Below the pieces are notes generated by a model. That model saw only the letters and a list, made by a program, of their open reading frames with translations. It made no database searches and was not told where the DNA came from. Below are positions 19,544 through 29,297 of a stretch of 64,000 nucleotides of DNA, piece after piece (positions within the stretch are counted from its first letter, which is position 1; each line of letters begins with the position of its first letter). Made by a program: the position numbers and the translations under genes. Origin of the DNA: Trichocoleus desertorum NBK24 (GTDB taxonomy: Bacteria > Cyanobacteriota > Cyanobacteriia > FACHB-46); the NCBI RefSeq assembly GCF_030409055.1, contig NZ_CP116619.1, forward strand, positions 186,001 to 250,000. Direction: 5' to 3'.

Positions 19544-19757
19544 CACTTCCTGAATCTGCAAAGTTGGCTACAGCGCCACGCTTGCAGATTTGTTAATAGC
19601 CCCTACATTGTTATGATTTCGCTAGAGCAACTCATCAATCTAGAGATGTAGCCTATGTTGCTAATGACCCAGATTTGTAGCAACATCTGGCTCCTATCAA
19701 AAGCATAGGAAATCTCTCCCACAGATATAGCAATCCTTTTTGATTCTTGAACGGGGT

Positions 19758-19793
19758 GCAGGGGTTCCACCCCTGCGTGGGGCAACGCCCCAC
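19758..19793. repeat. Double-hairpin intergenic repeat
   Basis: Two perfect hairpins stand side by side: GCAGGGG-TTCCA-CCCCTGC (19758-19776) and GTGGGGC-AAC-GCCCCAC (19777-19793). They sit in a 440-bp gap (19544-19987) that has no credible gene. The block looks like a dispersed extragenic palindromic element of filamentous cyanobacteria. The rest of the gap holds nothing I recognise. Confidence 0.7.
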
Positions 19794-19987
19794 GCCCCCT
19801 GTTCACAAATGGTTTGCGAACGCTATATATGGCTGAGGGGAGAGACGGGAGGAGGGAAAGCTTTGAAAAAGAATGAGTTATTAAGCTAGCTGAAGTAGAA
19901 TCAAAGCCCAGTTTGGCTAAAGTTCCACGCATAGCGATCGCCGCTAATTCACGCCTATTTACATCACATCTACGCGCCTATTTATCT

Positions 19988-20482
19988 CTAGGCTTTAGGC
20001 GCAGAAGTGATCTCACTTTGAACTTTGAGGGGCTTGATGAAACCGAAGTAAGCAGCAGCCAATCCTGTCAGGGCATTGAACCAAACGTTATTGCCAAAGA
20101 TGGGCATAAGGCCAAAGGTGGTATTAGTTGCTGGCAGTAAACCCATGATGGCAATCAGGATATAAGAGATTGCAAATCCTTGGTTAAACACCAATGAACC
20201 GGAGAAGCTAGTGGCAGCAGCCAAACCTAAAATACCCACTGCAATGTGGACTGCATTATGTAAGAAATTAGTAGGAAACAGCCCGAAAACATTGCCATAT
20301 CCATCTGGGAAAGACAAGTCGGGAACATACAGTGGTGCATCTCCCGCCACCGCAGGTATCGCAATTAAGCCAGGGATAAAACCAGCAATCCCAACAACTA
20401 AAAAGACGACACCGATGATCGTGGCAAAAAGTCGTTCGGCACCGTCAAGGCGCTGAAGTAAGTTAGAGACGTTCGTTTGCAT
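19988..20482 (-). CDS. DUF4383-family membrane protein
   Basis: 164 residues with four hydrophobic helices, at about 18-38, 70-92, 100-122 and 128-148. The conserved features are an N-terminal RLDGAERLFATIIGVVFLVV segment, an NFLHNAVHIAVGILGLAAA helix with paired His, and a C-terminal NVWFNALTGLAAAYFGF. These match DUF4383. Function is unknown; the proteins are integral membrane proteins. Transcribed alone. Confidence 0.75.
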   Translation of the reverse strand: MQTNVSNLLQRLDGAERLFATIIGVVFLVVGIAGFIPGLIAIPAVAGDAPLYVPDLSFPDGYGNVFGLFPTNFLHNAVHIAVGILGLAAATSFSGSLVFNQGFAISYILIAIMGLLPATNTTFGLMPIFGNNVWFNALTGLAAAYFGFIKPLKVQSEITSAPKA

Positions 20483-20622
20483 AGTAAAACCTTTTTGAGC
20501 AGCTACTAAGCAGAGTACTGGCGATCGCTAGCGTCAACTTCCACTACAGGCAGAGACAGGATTCTATCTGTGGCATTGTTAAGCAGTAAAATCTGGCTGT
20601 GATGATGAATACTATGCCACCG

Positions 20623-21393
20623 CTACCAAGGTAAACGGGTGCCGTCCCAAGAGAAAAACTCGCCGCTGTCCTTGGGTTCTAGATTTTTTACAACAGCCAG
20701 CAACTGAGTAACAGTGCGCTCTACCGGAAACAGTTTTTCAGGTGGCACATTTCGCTGAAATGGTTTGGAGAGGTGGGTATCTGTGGTCCCCGGATGCAGC
20801 GTCACCACGATTGTATTGGGGCTTTTACGCCTATATTCGATCGCAACAGTTCGCATCAACATATTCAGGGCTGCTTTAGAAGCCCGATAGCCATACCAGC
20901 CTCCCAATTGGTTATCTCCAATACTGCCAATTTTGGCGGAAATCGTGGCAAATACATTCCTGTCGCTATGGCAAAACAAAGGCGATAAATGCTTGGCAAG
21001 TAGCACCGCGCCAATGCTGTTAATTTGGAAGTAGCGCCCTAAATGGTCAGGGTTGATCTGTCGCAAACTCTTTTCTGGTTGCAAGTCTCCCTCATGTAAA
21101 ATACCAACGCAGTTGATCACCAAATGTAATTTGTCTACCTGACTTTGAATGCGATCGCTACATTCAGCAATCTGAGCTTCGTCTGTAATGTCTAGTGGGA
21201 GACAAACTAACTGCTCCGGATATTGATCTCGAAGCGCCAACAATTCGCTTGCAGATTCGGGTTGGCGATAGGTGGCATAGATTTTGGTAATGCGATCGTC
21301 CTGCAACAACTGTTGTACAAACCCTAAACCGATACCTCCATTTGCTCCCACAATCAAGGCGTTGGCACTTTGTATTTCAGCAAAAACAGACAT
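20623..21393 (-). CDS. Short-chain dehydrogenase/reductase (C-factor-like)
   Basis: 256 residues. The Rossmann nucleotide-binding motif is VGANGGIGLGFVQ at 16-28. The NxxG strand reads INCVGIL. The catalytic Ser-Tyr-Lys set is in TISAKIG and YGYRASKAALNM. The sequence resembles the CsgA/C-factor-like SDR group of unknown substrate, ending with FFSWDGTRLPW. It is transcribed divergently from the flavin monooxygenase at 21491, with a 97-bp shared promoter region, so the two may be co-regulated. Confidence 0.9.
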   Translation of the reverse strand: MSVFAEIQSANALIVGANGGIGLGFVQQLLQDDRITKIYATYRQPESASELLALRDQYPEQLVCLPLDITDEAQIAECSDRIQSQVDKLHLVINCVGILHEGDLQPEKSLRQINPDHLGRYFQINSIGAVLLAKHLSPLFCHSDRNVFATISAKIGSIGDNQLGGWYGYRASKAALNMLMRTVAIEYRRKSPNTIVVTLHPGTTDTHLSKPFQRNVPPEKLFPVERTVTQLLAVVKNLEPKDSGEFFSWDGTRLPW

Positions 21394-21490
21394 AAGACCT
21401 GTAACTCAACCGTTAGCAGCCTACCATTAGCAGATGGCTGTAGCATCTAATTCTATAAGTGTTCTATCAGCGCAAATTTGAGGTGGAGCA

Positions 21491-22834
21491 ATGGTGAAGA
21501 AAGTTGCAATTGTGGGGGCTGGGCCGAGCGGGATTTTATTGGCCCATTACTTACTGCGGCGCGACGAAGCTTATCAGATTGAAATTTACGATCGCCGCCC
21601 TGACCCGCGCAGCGTCCCCTTTGAAAAAGTCCGCACCTATCCGCTAACCCTCAACGCCAGAGGCATCCATGCTTTGAGCCAAATTGAAGGGCTAGAAGCC
21701 AGCGTTAAAGCCCACGGAACAGCAATCTGGGGGACAGTCGTGCATGGTAAGAACGGGAAAACGCGAATCTTATCGCGCCAGAAACCGCTCTTCGCCCTCG
21801 ATCGCACCCAATTAGTGATTACCTTATTGGAAAAGCTCACCGAAACATATCCCAGCGATCGCTTGACTCTCCACTTCAACTGCAAATGTATTGCCGCAGA
21901 TTTTGAGCAACAGAGCATCGCTTTTGAGAGCATCCCTGAAAGCATCGTTGAAGGCATCGTTGAAAATAATGTGGCAGAGACGCTAAGGACTAATTACGAC
22001 CTACTGATTGGTGCCGATGGAGCGGGTTCGGTGATTAGAGATCACTTTTTGCCAACCGATGGGTTTACAGTTGAAGCCCAGTACATTCCCACGGATTACA
22101 AAGCTCTTTTCCCTTTACGACGAAATGAAACCGTAGGGCTAGACCTCAAACCAGAACATATCCATAGTTGGCGACTGGATGATAGCACCACAATTTTAGC
22201 AGTGCCTACCAGTGATGCGATCGCTAGTGGGGTCATTACCTTCTCGCGTAACAACAAGTCATTTGTCAATCTGTCTACCACGACTCAAGTTTTAGATTTT
22301 TTCCGCCAAAACTTTCCTGACTTAAGCCCACTCATTGCCGATGCCGAAGCAGAAGCATTGCTCAATCGCCCCATTTCCCAAGTGCTTACCATTCGTTGCA
22401 GCCATTATCACTGCGGCAACAGCGTGCTGCTAATGGGTGATGCAGCACATGCTGTTTCGCCCTCCTTGGGGCAGGGATGCAACGCTGCTTTTGAGGATGT
22501 GGAAGTGTTGGATCGTCTATTAGATGAATATTCTGACGACTTAAGCTTAGTGCTACCAGAATTTAGTATTCGTCGTAAACCCGATGCTCACGCTTTGGTA
22601 GAACTGTCTGACAGTCCCTTTCCGTTAGTTAAAGCTTTATTTGTTGAACTGATAGTGAGACAGAAATTGGGCAAAGTTATGCATCGGTTATTGCCTCAAT
22701 ATTTTCCAGCTTCCTTATTTGAGCTGCTGTCTGACACCACAGTTCCCTATGCAGAAATTCTGTCGTCATATCGTCGTTGGATCGCCAAAGTCAAACGCTC
22801 TAATCAAAAGTTTTTTGCTCAACAGAGTCAATAG
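21491..22834 (+). CDS. FAD-dependent monooxygenase (kynurenine 3-monooxygenase/PHBH-like)
   Basis: 447 residues. The FAD Rossmann motif VAIVGAGPSGILLAHYLLRR is at the N-terminus. The NAD(P)H/FAD motif YDLLIGADGAGSVIRDHF is near residue 170. The flavin ribityl motif VLLMGDAAHAVSPSLGQGCNAAFEDVEVL is near 315 (written here only in part elsewhere). The start ATG has a GGAG Shine-Dalgarno 6 bases upstream. The pattern fits group A flavoprotein hydroxylases. The C-terminal hydrophobic segment resembles the membrane-associated tail of kynurenine 3-monooxygenase. The substrate is unknown, and no kynurenine-pathway gene is adjacent. Confidence 0.88.
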   Translation: MVKKVAIVGAGPSGILLAHYLLRRDEAYQIEIYDRRPDPRSVPFEKVRTYPLTLNARGIHALSQIEGLEASVKAHGTAIWGTVVHGKNGKTRILSRQKPLFALDRTQLVITLLEKLTETYPSDRLTLHFNCKCIAADFEQQSIAFESIPESIVEGIVENNVAETLRTNYDLLIGADGAGSVIRDHFLPTDGFTVEAQYIPTDYKALFPLRRNETVGLDLKPEHIHSWRLDDSTTILAVPTSDAIASGVITFSRNNKSFVNLSTTTQVLDFFRQNFPDLSPLIADAEAEALLNRPISQVLTIRCSHYHCGNSVLLMGDAAHAVSPSLGQGCNAAFEDVEVLDRLLDEYSDDLSLVLPEFSIRRKPDAHALVELSDSPFPLVKALFVELIVRQKLGKVMHRLLPQYFPASLFELLSDTTVPYAEILSSYRRWIAKVKRSNQKFFAQQSQ

Positions 22835-22868
22835 AGTTGTGGCTTTACAGGTAGCAAAGAATAAAAAA

Positions 22869-22920
22869 GAAGCGATCACCCTATGTCCAAAACTATGTCC
22901 AAAAAAGAGGCGATCGCTTC
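22869..22920. terminator. HIP1-containing inverted repeat between convergent genes
   Basis: GAAGCGATCACC (22869-22880) and GGCGATCGCTTC (22909-22920) pair with one mismatch around a loop carrying a duplicated CTATGTCCAAAA-type sequence. It lies between converging genes ending at 22834 and 22951. A terminator role is inferred. Confidence 0.55.
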
Positions 22921-22950
22921 AATAACTTCAGCGGAGATTAGCTAATGCAA

Positions 22951-23487
22951 CTACTGAGCTGTAGAATCATAGAAAACAAACAGTTTTCCATAAATAACAT
23001 CTTTGACTACCACCCCAGTAACGCTTTCAGGCTCAACATTTAAATCCAAAAGTGCCTGTTTTAATTTCATAATATTATTAGTGTTTGGCACTATAACACT
23101 AATATCATTTAAGCTCTTTTCTAGCATGAGGTGTTCGGCTTTAGTATGCCTAGCGTGTAGCTGCTTAAAGGCATAAGCGTTTTTACCTTTCAATACTTCA
23201 TTGATATCGACAACCTCAATTCTGTCAAATCTAACGACATTGTTTGCTACATTTTGAAGTGCATTCAGTCTACTAAGTTGAACCTCTCTACTCTTGCAGG
23301 CCGCCATTAAATCTTCATAAGTTGCTTTAGCAGTATGCGCCTGTAATATACGTTTAGCTACTTGTGGGTTGGGTGCTGTCTTTACATTTTGAGTCAGATG
23401 TGTTGTTTGAGCTACGGTAACACAGGGAAAACCCAGCATTAAAAGTCCAGCACCTAAAGAAGCTAAATGTATTTGTTTTTTCTGCAT
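22951..23487 (-). CDS. Secreted hypothetical protein
   Basis: 178 residues from the ATG at 23487, which has a strong Shine-Dalgarno (AGGAGGAG, 10 bases upstream). A TTG at 23514 would translate through that site and is rejected. A signal peptide is clear (QKKQIHL, hydrophobic core, cleavage near TVAQ). The mature part is helical and basic at first, then mixed, ending VIYGKLFVFYDSTAQ. I do not recognise a family. AT-rich codon use differs somewhat from its neighbours. Confidence 0.7.
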   Translation of the reverse strand: MQKKQIHLASLGAGLLMLGFPCVTVAQTTHLTQNVKTAPNPQVAKRILQAHTAKATYEDLMAACKSREVQLSRLNALQNVANNVVRFDRIEVVDINEVLKGKNAYAFKQLHARHTKAEHLMLEKSLNDISVIVPNTNNIMKLKQALLDLNVEPESVTGVVVKDVIYGKLFVFYDSTAQ

Positions 23488-23919
23488 AATGAAACTTCTC
23501 CTCCTAACCGCCAAAGTTTAATTGGGGTACAAACCAGCGGTTCACAATGGATGACAAATATTACATAAGTTCATACTAATAGAGAGTGATGTCGCCTTTT
23601 GCCAACTCGCAATAAGGAGCGATCGCCGACCTCATCTCCAAGTGATGGTTGAAGTTTCACGGCAAACGAAGCGTGCATCTGGTGCTGCTCAACGAGCTAG
23701 AAGATACTACCAGACTGAGCTGAGGCAACGACAATTGTGCTCGAAGCTTGTCTAGGCGAGCTGGTGGTCGCTCTGCTACTTCAGGAGGTCGAGCAAAAGC
23801 GAATTCTCTAGCAACGGTAGGAATGGGAGGTTCAAATCACAAGATGCAAGATATGAGGAGGGAAACTTGCAACTTTTGCCCCTCTTTCGCCACTTTTTAT
23901 GCCATTACTGATTATGTCA
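23488..23919. other. Intergenic stretch with disrupted basic frames
   Basis: About 430 bases upstream of the secreted-protein gene. A short ATG frame at 23645-23755 (36 codons, Arg-rich) is followed in another frame by an Arg/Gly-rich frame from 23748 to about 23951. Both encode basic peptides and could be halves of one frameshifted small gene. I found no family and no clear ribosome site, so neither is called as a CDS. Confidence 0.3.
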
Positions 23920-24297
23920 CTACTGATCTGTTAACTGATATTGCACCTTAAATCGCTGTTCGCGATCGCTACCAATATCATCTAAGAAAAAGGTAGAGGC
24001 TTCATCCAAGGGGCGCGATCGCTCTATGATGACCACTGTTCTATCCTGCACTCTAAAGCCTGGTGAAGCTAGCGGATCTAAATTATTGGGATCTCTCTGT
24101 AAGACTAGAGATGATTGGGAGCTAGCTGCTTTAAAGTCACTGATGCTGCGAGTTTGCACCCCTTGGAGAGATTGGCTGGACAACGTTACACTACTGCGTG
24201 GCTCGATCGCTAGGTTAACCGTTTGGGCCTGTCCCAACTTAGCCCCACCGACAATCACAAGTCCTGCACTCAACAAGGCAAGCATGATAGAACGCAT
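23920..24297 (-). CDS. Secreted small hypothetical protein
   Basis: 125 residues with an N-terminal signal peptide (hydrophobic 4-18, cleavage near GQAQT). The mature chain is Ser-rich (VTLSSQSLQGVQTRSISDF) and ends with a charged tail (DDIGSDREQRFKVQYQL). No family was recognised. It is transcribed divergently from the esterase gene at 24510, with a palindrome-rich intergenic region between them. Confidence 0.6.
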   Translation of the reverse strand: MRSIMLALLSAGLVIVGGAKLGQAQTVNLAIEPRSSVTLSSQSLQGVQTRSISDFKAASSQSSLVLQRDPNNLDPLASPGFRVQDRTVVIIERSRPLDEASTFFLDDIGSDREQRFKVQYQLTDQ

Positions 24298-24385
24298 GGA
24301 GTCTTCCTCAATGGCTAAAGTTTAAGGATTGTTATCAATGACTCAAATTCTGCATACTTTTCTTATAAGACAGAAGCTGACTCTG

Positions 24386-24415
24386 CTAAACCTCTGCCTT
24401 TAGATAGAGGTTTAG
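24386..24415. promoter_or_regulatory. Perfect inverted repeat in divergent promoter region
   Basis: CTAAACCTCT (24386-24395) and AGAGGTTTAG (24406-24415) are perfect 10-base arms around 10 bases. A perfect palindrome TCTTATAAGA lies 15 bases to the left (24361-24370). They sit between the divergent starts at 24297 and 24510, where operators are expected. Confidence 0.45.
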
Positions 24416-24509
24416 ACGAAATAAGGGAAATTTTACGCTAAAGCCCCATAAACCTGCCTTTAGGGTGACGATCCCCTGACAAGCTCTGATCAGCTACTAA
24501 CCTTACCTA

Positions 24510-25760
24510 ATGTCACCTCTCTTACGAATCCTCTATTCCTGCCTGGTATTTCTCCTTAGCAGTGCTATTTTTTTCTTGAGTGCTTGGATTGTAGTTCCAG
24601 CGCCAACATTGGCCTTGCTGCGCTTGGGTGTAGCTACTCCAGAACTGAGCCCTTGGTTGGTCGGGTTCAATGCGATCGCTTGTCTCCTCGCAGTTTTAGG
24701 AATGCGACGCAGTTGGCTCCAACGGTTGGCTGTAGTGTTGAGCCTGATTGGGTTAGGGCTGAGTATGCTTCCCTTGCTTCAAGTGCCTCTAACTGTGCAA
24801 CAAACTAACGCTGAGTTGCAAATGAATTTAGGGCCGAGCTATGAGCAAATTAGTCAGCAGCTCGATCGCCAAGCAGCCCAAAGCCAAAATACTCAAAGCC
24901 GAGGTGCCCAAAACCAAAGTATAGAGAGACCGCGATCGCAACCTTTTATTTTGCAGCAGGTTTTTACCGGAATTCCAGCCAGTCCGGTGCGTTATAACCC
25001 CAATATCAACTTCGCCAAACCAGACGGCGTACAGCTCAGCATGGATATTTACCGACCGCCTCAGGTAGGTCGCTATCCAGCCTTAGTCGTGATTTATGGA
25101 GGAGCTTGGCGAGGGGGAAGCCCGTTGGCTAATGCTGCCTTCAGCCGTTACATGGCTGCAAGAGGTTATACGGTCTTTGCGATCGACTACCGCCATGCTC
25201 CTCAGCATCCTTTTCCAGCCCAATTAGAGGATGTCCGCACCGCCTTAGCTTTTGTGCGCGAACATGCCAATGAATATGAAGCAGACGGCGATCGCATGGC
25301 CTTGCTGGGTCGTTCAGCAGGAGGGCACTTGGCGATGCTAGCAGCCTACCAACCCGATGCTCTGCCAATTCGGGCAGTGGTCAGCTACTACGGCCCTTTC
25401 AACTTAACGGCAGGTTACGCCGATCCGCCTGAACCTGACCCGATTAACGTGCGGGCAGTTTTAAGAGCTTTCTTGGGCGGCACCCCAACCGAGAAACCCA
25501 TTCTGTATCGCAAGGCTTCCCCCGCTACTTATGTCACCCGGCCTTTGCCCCCCACATTGCTCGTTCATGGTCGGCGCGATCATCTGGTGGAAGTCAAATT
25601 TGCCCAGCGCATGTACCAACGGTTGCGGTCTGTCGGTAGCCCCGTAGCCCTGCTAGAGCTTCCTTGGGCCGAGCACAGCTTTGATGAAGTCTTTCAAGGG
25701 TTAGGGAGCCAAGTGACTCTCTATTATGTCGAGCGGTTTCTGGCTTGGGCCTTACGTTAG
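24510..25760 (+). CDS. Membrane-anchored alpha/beta hydrolase (esterase/lipase, BD-FAE type)
   Basis: 416 residues. Three hydrophobic helices occupy about 1-100 (the first at 5-32). A Gln/Ser/Asn-rich linker follows, then a hydrolase domain from about 165. The oxyanion-hole motif reads IYGGAWRGG where HGGAW is usual. The nucleophile elbow is GRSAGGH (Ser near 270), the acid is in HGRRDHLV and the catalytic His in WAEHSFDEV. It resembles membrane-tethered carboxylesterases or feruloyl-esterase-like lipases, probably acting outside the inner membrane. Substrate is unknown. It converges on the aldo/keto reductase gene 29 bp away. Confidence 0.88.
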   Translation: MSPLLRILYSCLVFLLSSAIFFLSAWIVVPAPTLALLRLGVATPELSPWLVGFNAIACLLAVLGMRRSWLQRLAVVLSLIGLGLSMLPLLQVPLTVQQTNAELQMNLGPSYEQISQQLDRQAAQSQNTQSRGAQNQSIERPRSQPFILQQVFTGIPASPVRYNPNINFAKPDGVQLSMDIYRPPQVGRYPALVVIYGGAWRGGSPLANAAFSRYMAARGYTVFAIDYRHAPQHPFPAQLEDVRTALAFVREHANEYEADGDRMALLGRSAGGHLAMLAAYQPDALPIRAVVSYYGPFNLTAGYADPPEPDPINVRAVLRAFLGGTPTEKPILYRKASPATYVTRPLPPTLLVHGRRDHLVEVKFAQRMYQRLRSVGSPVALLELPWAEHSFDEVFQGLGSQVTLYYVERFLAWALR

Positions 25761-25789
25761 CCTCAACGGTTCGAGTTGGCAGATTTGAG

Positions 25790-26770
<981 letters not shown>

Positions 26771-26866
26771 TCTTGATCTCCATGCCATCAATTGCCAACT
26801 ATTGCAGCACCTGGATAGAGAACAGCACCCTCCTTAGGACTGAAATGTTCTGAATTCCCAAAATTA

Positions 26867-26988
26867 CCCCTCCCAAACCCTCCCCGATGCGGAGAGGGCT
26901 TTGAAAACATGGTTAAAGACAAACTTTTGGAGGGGGTCTGGGGGACGCAACCGTCCCTCATCGGGGGTTTGGGGGCGAGTGCCCCCAA
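26867..26988. repeat. Intergenic repeat with GC hairpin
   Basis: This G/C-rich block between mtnA and the aldo/keto reductase has TTGGGGGC (26969-26976) pairing perfectly with GCCCCCAA (26981-26988) around GAGT. It also carries CCTCCC...GGAGAGGGC sequences similar to those at 15331. It lies just past the mtnA stop, so it may also serve as its terminator. Confidence 0.5.
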
Positions 26989-27008
26989 GGGTTCGGTTCT
27001 TTAAGTAG

Positions 27009-28073
27009 TTAAACTGCCTGTTTCTCGTGCAACTGGGACTTCAACTCACTCGGAGCAAACGCCCCAAACTCAGTCACGATGGCCGTAATCAGCTCCGCAG
27101 GTGTCACATCAAACGCGGGATTGTAGAACTCTACACCTGGCGAACAAATACGAGTGTCACCCACTTGGTAAATCTCTACCGGATCGCGCTCCTCAATAGG
27201 AATCCCGCTACCATCCGACAAGGAAAAGTCAATCGTGGACAGGGGAGCCGCTACAAAGAACGGAATATTGTGGGCTTTGGCTGCGATCGCCACACTATAG
27301 GTACCAATCTTATTTGCCGCATCTCCATTAGCTGCAATGCGATCGGCCCCAACCACAACGGCATGGATCAGACCCTGCTTCATGCAGTGCGCCGCCATCC
27401 CATCTGAAATCAGCGTCACTGGGATGCCTTCTTGGACACATTCCCAAGCTGTTAGCTTCGCCCCTTGTAACCGAGGCCGAGTTTCATCCGCATAAACTCG
27501 CTCTAGCCGTCCATCTCGCCAAGCCGAGCGCACCACACCCAGCGCGGTGCCATATCCTGCCGTTGCCAAAGCTCCTGCATTACAGTGAGTCAAAATCCGC
27601 AGCTTTTCTGGGCTGGTGGGTAGTGCCTTCACTCCATAATCGCCGATCGCCTGACAGGTTTGAATATCATCCGCATTGATTTGCTTCGCCGTTTCTAGCA
27701 GCGTTTCCTTCAGATATTCCACAGGCCCAATCGTCTGCCGTGCTGTCTTCAACATCCGCGCGATCGCCCAGAACAAATTCACCGCAGTCGGACGAGTTTC
27801 CCGCAACTCCTGAGCCACTGTTTCTAGTTGAGCCAAAAATTGATCGCGATCGCTGGTCTGAATCGCTCGTGCCCCTAAGTACATACCGTAGGCCGCTGCC
27901 ACCCCGATCGCCGGAGCCCCCCGCACAATCATGGTCTTAATTGCCCTTGCCATGTCTTCATAGCGGCTAATTTCCACAACGGCATATTCGTTGGGCAAAC
28001 GGGTTTGGTCAATTAGCAAGACTCGGTCTTCTTGCCAAACAACGGGATATACCTGAGCAACGGTAGACAACAT
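27009..28073 (-). CDS. mtnA: S-methyl-5-thioribose-1-phosphate isomerase
   Basis: 354 residues, normal length. The signature blocks are [15 protein letters not shown] at about 50, [19 protein letters not shown] with the catalytic Cys near 163, and [19 protein letters not shown] with the catalytic Asp near 243. The enzyme isomerises methylthioribose-1-phosphate to methylthioribulose-1-phosphate in methionine salvage. No other salvage gene is adjacent. The upstream 310 bp are shared with the divergent PadR gene. Confidence 0.96.
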   Translation of the reverse strand: MLSTVAQVYPVVWQEDRVLLIDQTRLPNEYAVVEISRYEDMARAIKTMIVRGAPAIGVAAAYGMYLGARAIQTSDRDQFLAQLETVAQELRETRPTAVNLFWAIARMLKTARQTIGPVEYLKETLLETAKQINADDIQTCQAIGDYGVKALPTSPEKLRILTHCNAGALATAGYGTALGVVRSAWRDGRLERVYADETRPRLQGAKLTAWECVQEGIPVTLISDGMAAHCMKQGLIHAVVVGADRIAANGDAANKIGTYSVAIAAKAHNIPFFVAAPLSTIDFSLSDGSGIPIEERDPVEIYQVGDTRICSPGVEFYNPAFDVTPAELITAIVTEFGAFAPSELKSQLHEKQAV

Positions 28074-28384
28074 AAATATTTCAGCAGATTAAAAAACGTC
28101 AACAAAGCGATCGAGCCACTATAAAACGTTACCAGACTCTCTTTTATAAAAACTACTTATCTACAGTCCTGCCCAAGCTTGGCTTACTACGGAAGCTCAA
28201 TACTATAAAGAAAAAGAAGCAGATTGATTGGCCGATCAACTATCAAATTTATAAGGTAATATGAATTTATAAAGTCTTGCTGCCCAATCAAGATAACTAT
28301 TCGCTTTGACACCCTGTCTTAGGTTTTTAAAGTCAGTAGGTCAATGGGGCGTAACAGTGAGTATCCCACTAAAGTCAAACGCGC
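28074..28384. other. Divergent intergenic region upstream of mtnA and padR
   Basis: About 310 bases, A/T-rich. The only structure noted is the repeat pair at 28245-28274 described separately. No riboswitch fold was recognised upstream of mtnA. Confidence 0.45.
28245..28274. promoter_or_regulatory. Direct repeat upstream of PadR gene
   Basis: AAATTTATAAGG (28245-28256) recurs as GAATTTATAAAG (28263-28274), 18 bases apart. It lies about 110 bases before the PadR-type regulator start. It could be an autoregulatory operator; the A/T-rich sequence makes chance likely too. Confidence 0.25.
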
Positions 28385-28738
28385 ATGAAAGCTAAAACTG
28401 CCAATTTGCATAATAAAGGCTCTAGTGATGTCAACGTCTCGCCACGAGAAGAACTTGTCCTGCTCACACTTTATAACAAAGAACTCTATGGCCTACAAAT
28501 TCCACAGGCTATGGAGGATGCTAGCGGGGGGCAGCGCCAAATGGGAATTGGGACGCTCTACCCTACTCTCCATACTCTGGAAAAGAAGGGGCTGGTTGAA
28601 TCGCGATGGGGAGATGAAACTCGCGAAGAACGCGGTGGAGCAAGACGACGCTACTACAAACTTACAGGTAGTGGAGTCACGACTCTCAAAGCTATCCAAG
28701 CTTTCCGTTCCAACCTACTTTCCTGGCAACCCGTCTAG
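28385..28738 (+). CDS. PadR-family transcriptional regulator
   Basis: 117 residues. The winged-helix core is typical of PadR: SPREELVLLTLYNKELYGLQI, then GIGTLYPTLHTLEKKGLVESRW, then RRRYYKLTGSGVTTLKAI. It is a short (subfamily 2-like) member without a long C-terminal coiled coil, so it would dimerise by its terminal helix. PadR proteins usually repress an adjacent gene. Here the adjacent gene overlaps its 3' end in another frame, as expected for translational coupling. Confidence 0.9.
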   Translation: MKAKTANLHNKGSSDVNVSPREELVLLTLYNKELYGLQIPQAMEDASGGQRQMGIGTLYPTLHTLEKKGLVESRWGDETREERGGARRRYYKLTGSGVTTLKAIQAFRSNLLSWQPV

Positions 28739-29222
28739 CAGTACAACGGGCATAGAAGTTGAGGATTACGATCGCCAACTGACCGTAGAACAAGTTTGGC
28801 AATATCTTCGAGCACTTCAAGAGGTAAACCAGCATTCTCAGCATCAGAGAGGAGGCTCTCAGCCAAGTCTAGATCGTTACAAGTTGCTCCAAGAACTGCT
28901 GAAGCAGAAGCAATTAGAGGTTGAACTTCTCGAAAAAGCGTCTGAGTTGGAGAAAAAACTCCGTAAATATAAACAATCTGATCCTTCTGAAACTTGGGCT
29001 AGCAAATGGCTTGCATCTCCAATTGCATATCTCCTTCCAAAGGAGCGACGGGAGGAGTGGCTTGGAGATCTTTATGAGATTAATCGAGAGATGTTACATA
29101 AAGGTTATCCTCGTTGGTTTGTGAGCGTTACTGCAATTGTACGAACACTTATTTTGATTATTTCATCCTGCAAAATCAAACTCTTAGATTTCTGCTCTGT
29201 CGGCGATCGCAAAAGCGAGTAA
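28671..29222 (+). CDS. PadR partner protein with coiled coil and C-terminal membrane segment
   Basis: About 183 residues from a GTG at 28671, overlapping the PadR gene by 68 bases in another frame. The start is uncertain: the frame is open further upstream, but that part is the shadow of padR. Residues after the overlap form a charged helix rich in Leu, Glu and Lys (about 45-95), then WLASPIAYLLPKERREEWLGDLYE, and a hydrophobic stretch (FVSVTAIVRTLILII) near the end. The ERREEWLGDLYE-type block followed by a membrane helix resembles proteins encoded next to PadR genes in cyanobacteria. Function is unknown; it may be the membrane target or sensor of PadR. Confidence 0.65.
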   Translation: MESRLSKLSKLSVPTYFPGNPSSSTTGIEVEDYDRQLTVEQVWQYLRALQEVNQHSQHQRGGSQPSLDRYKLLQELLKQKQLEVELLEKASELEKKLRKYKQSDPSETWASKWLASPIAYLLPKERREEWLGDLYEINREMLHKGYPRWFVSVTAIVRTLILIISSCKIKLLDFCSVGDRKSE

Positions 29223-29241
29223 ACAGAGAAAAAATCACAGT

Positions 29242-29287
29242 ACAAGACCTACCCATCATCAAATCCTTGTAGGGGCGGGTCTTGTAT
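29242..29287. terminator. Inverted repeat between convergent genes
   Basis: TACAAGACC (29242-29250) pairs perfectly with GGTCTTGTA (29279-29287), with further matches inward (TACCC/GGGGCGG). It lies between the ends of the PadR partner and the ADYC gene. The right arm contains TGTAGGGGC, as at 6553, so it may be a repeat-family copy reused as a terminator. Confidence 0.55.
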
Positions 29288-29297
29288 CTATCCAAAT

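Noticed and set aside
19603-19932. 109-residue minus-strand frame
   Set aside because: It runs through the double-hairpin repeat (translating to ALPHAGVEPLHPVQ), a well-known false-protein pattern from repeats, and has no ribosome site or family.
21393-21491. Kynurenine-pathway cluster
   Set aside because: The flavin monooxygenase resembles the family, but the neighbouring SDR is not a pathway enzyme and no kynureninase or dioxygenase is near.
28425-28670. N-terminal part of the long frame overlapping padR
   Set aside because: Its translation has no coherent character and coincides with the padR coding frame; only the part after about 28671 looks like real protein.
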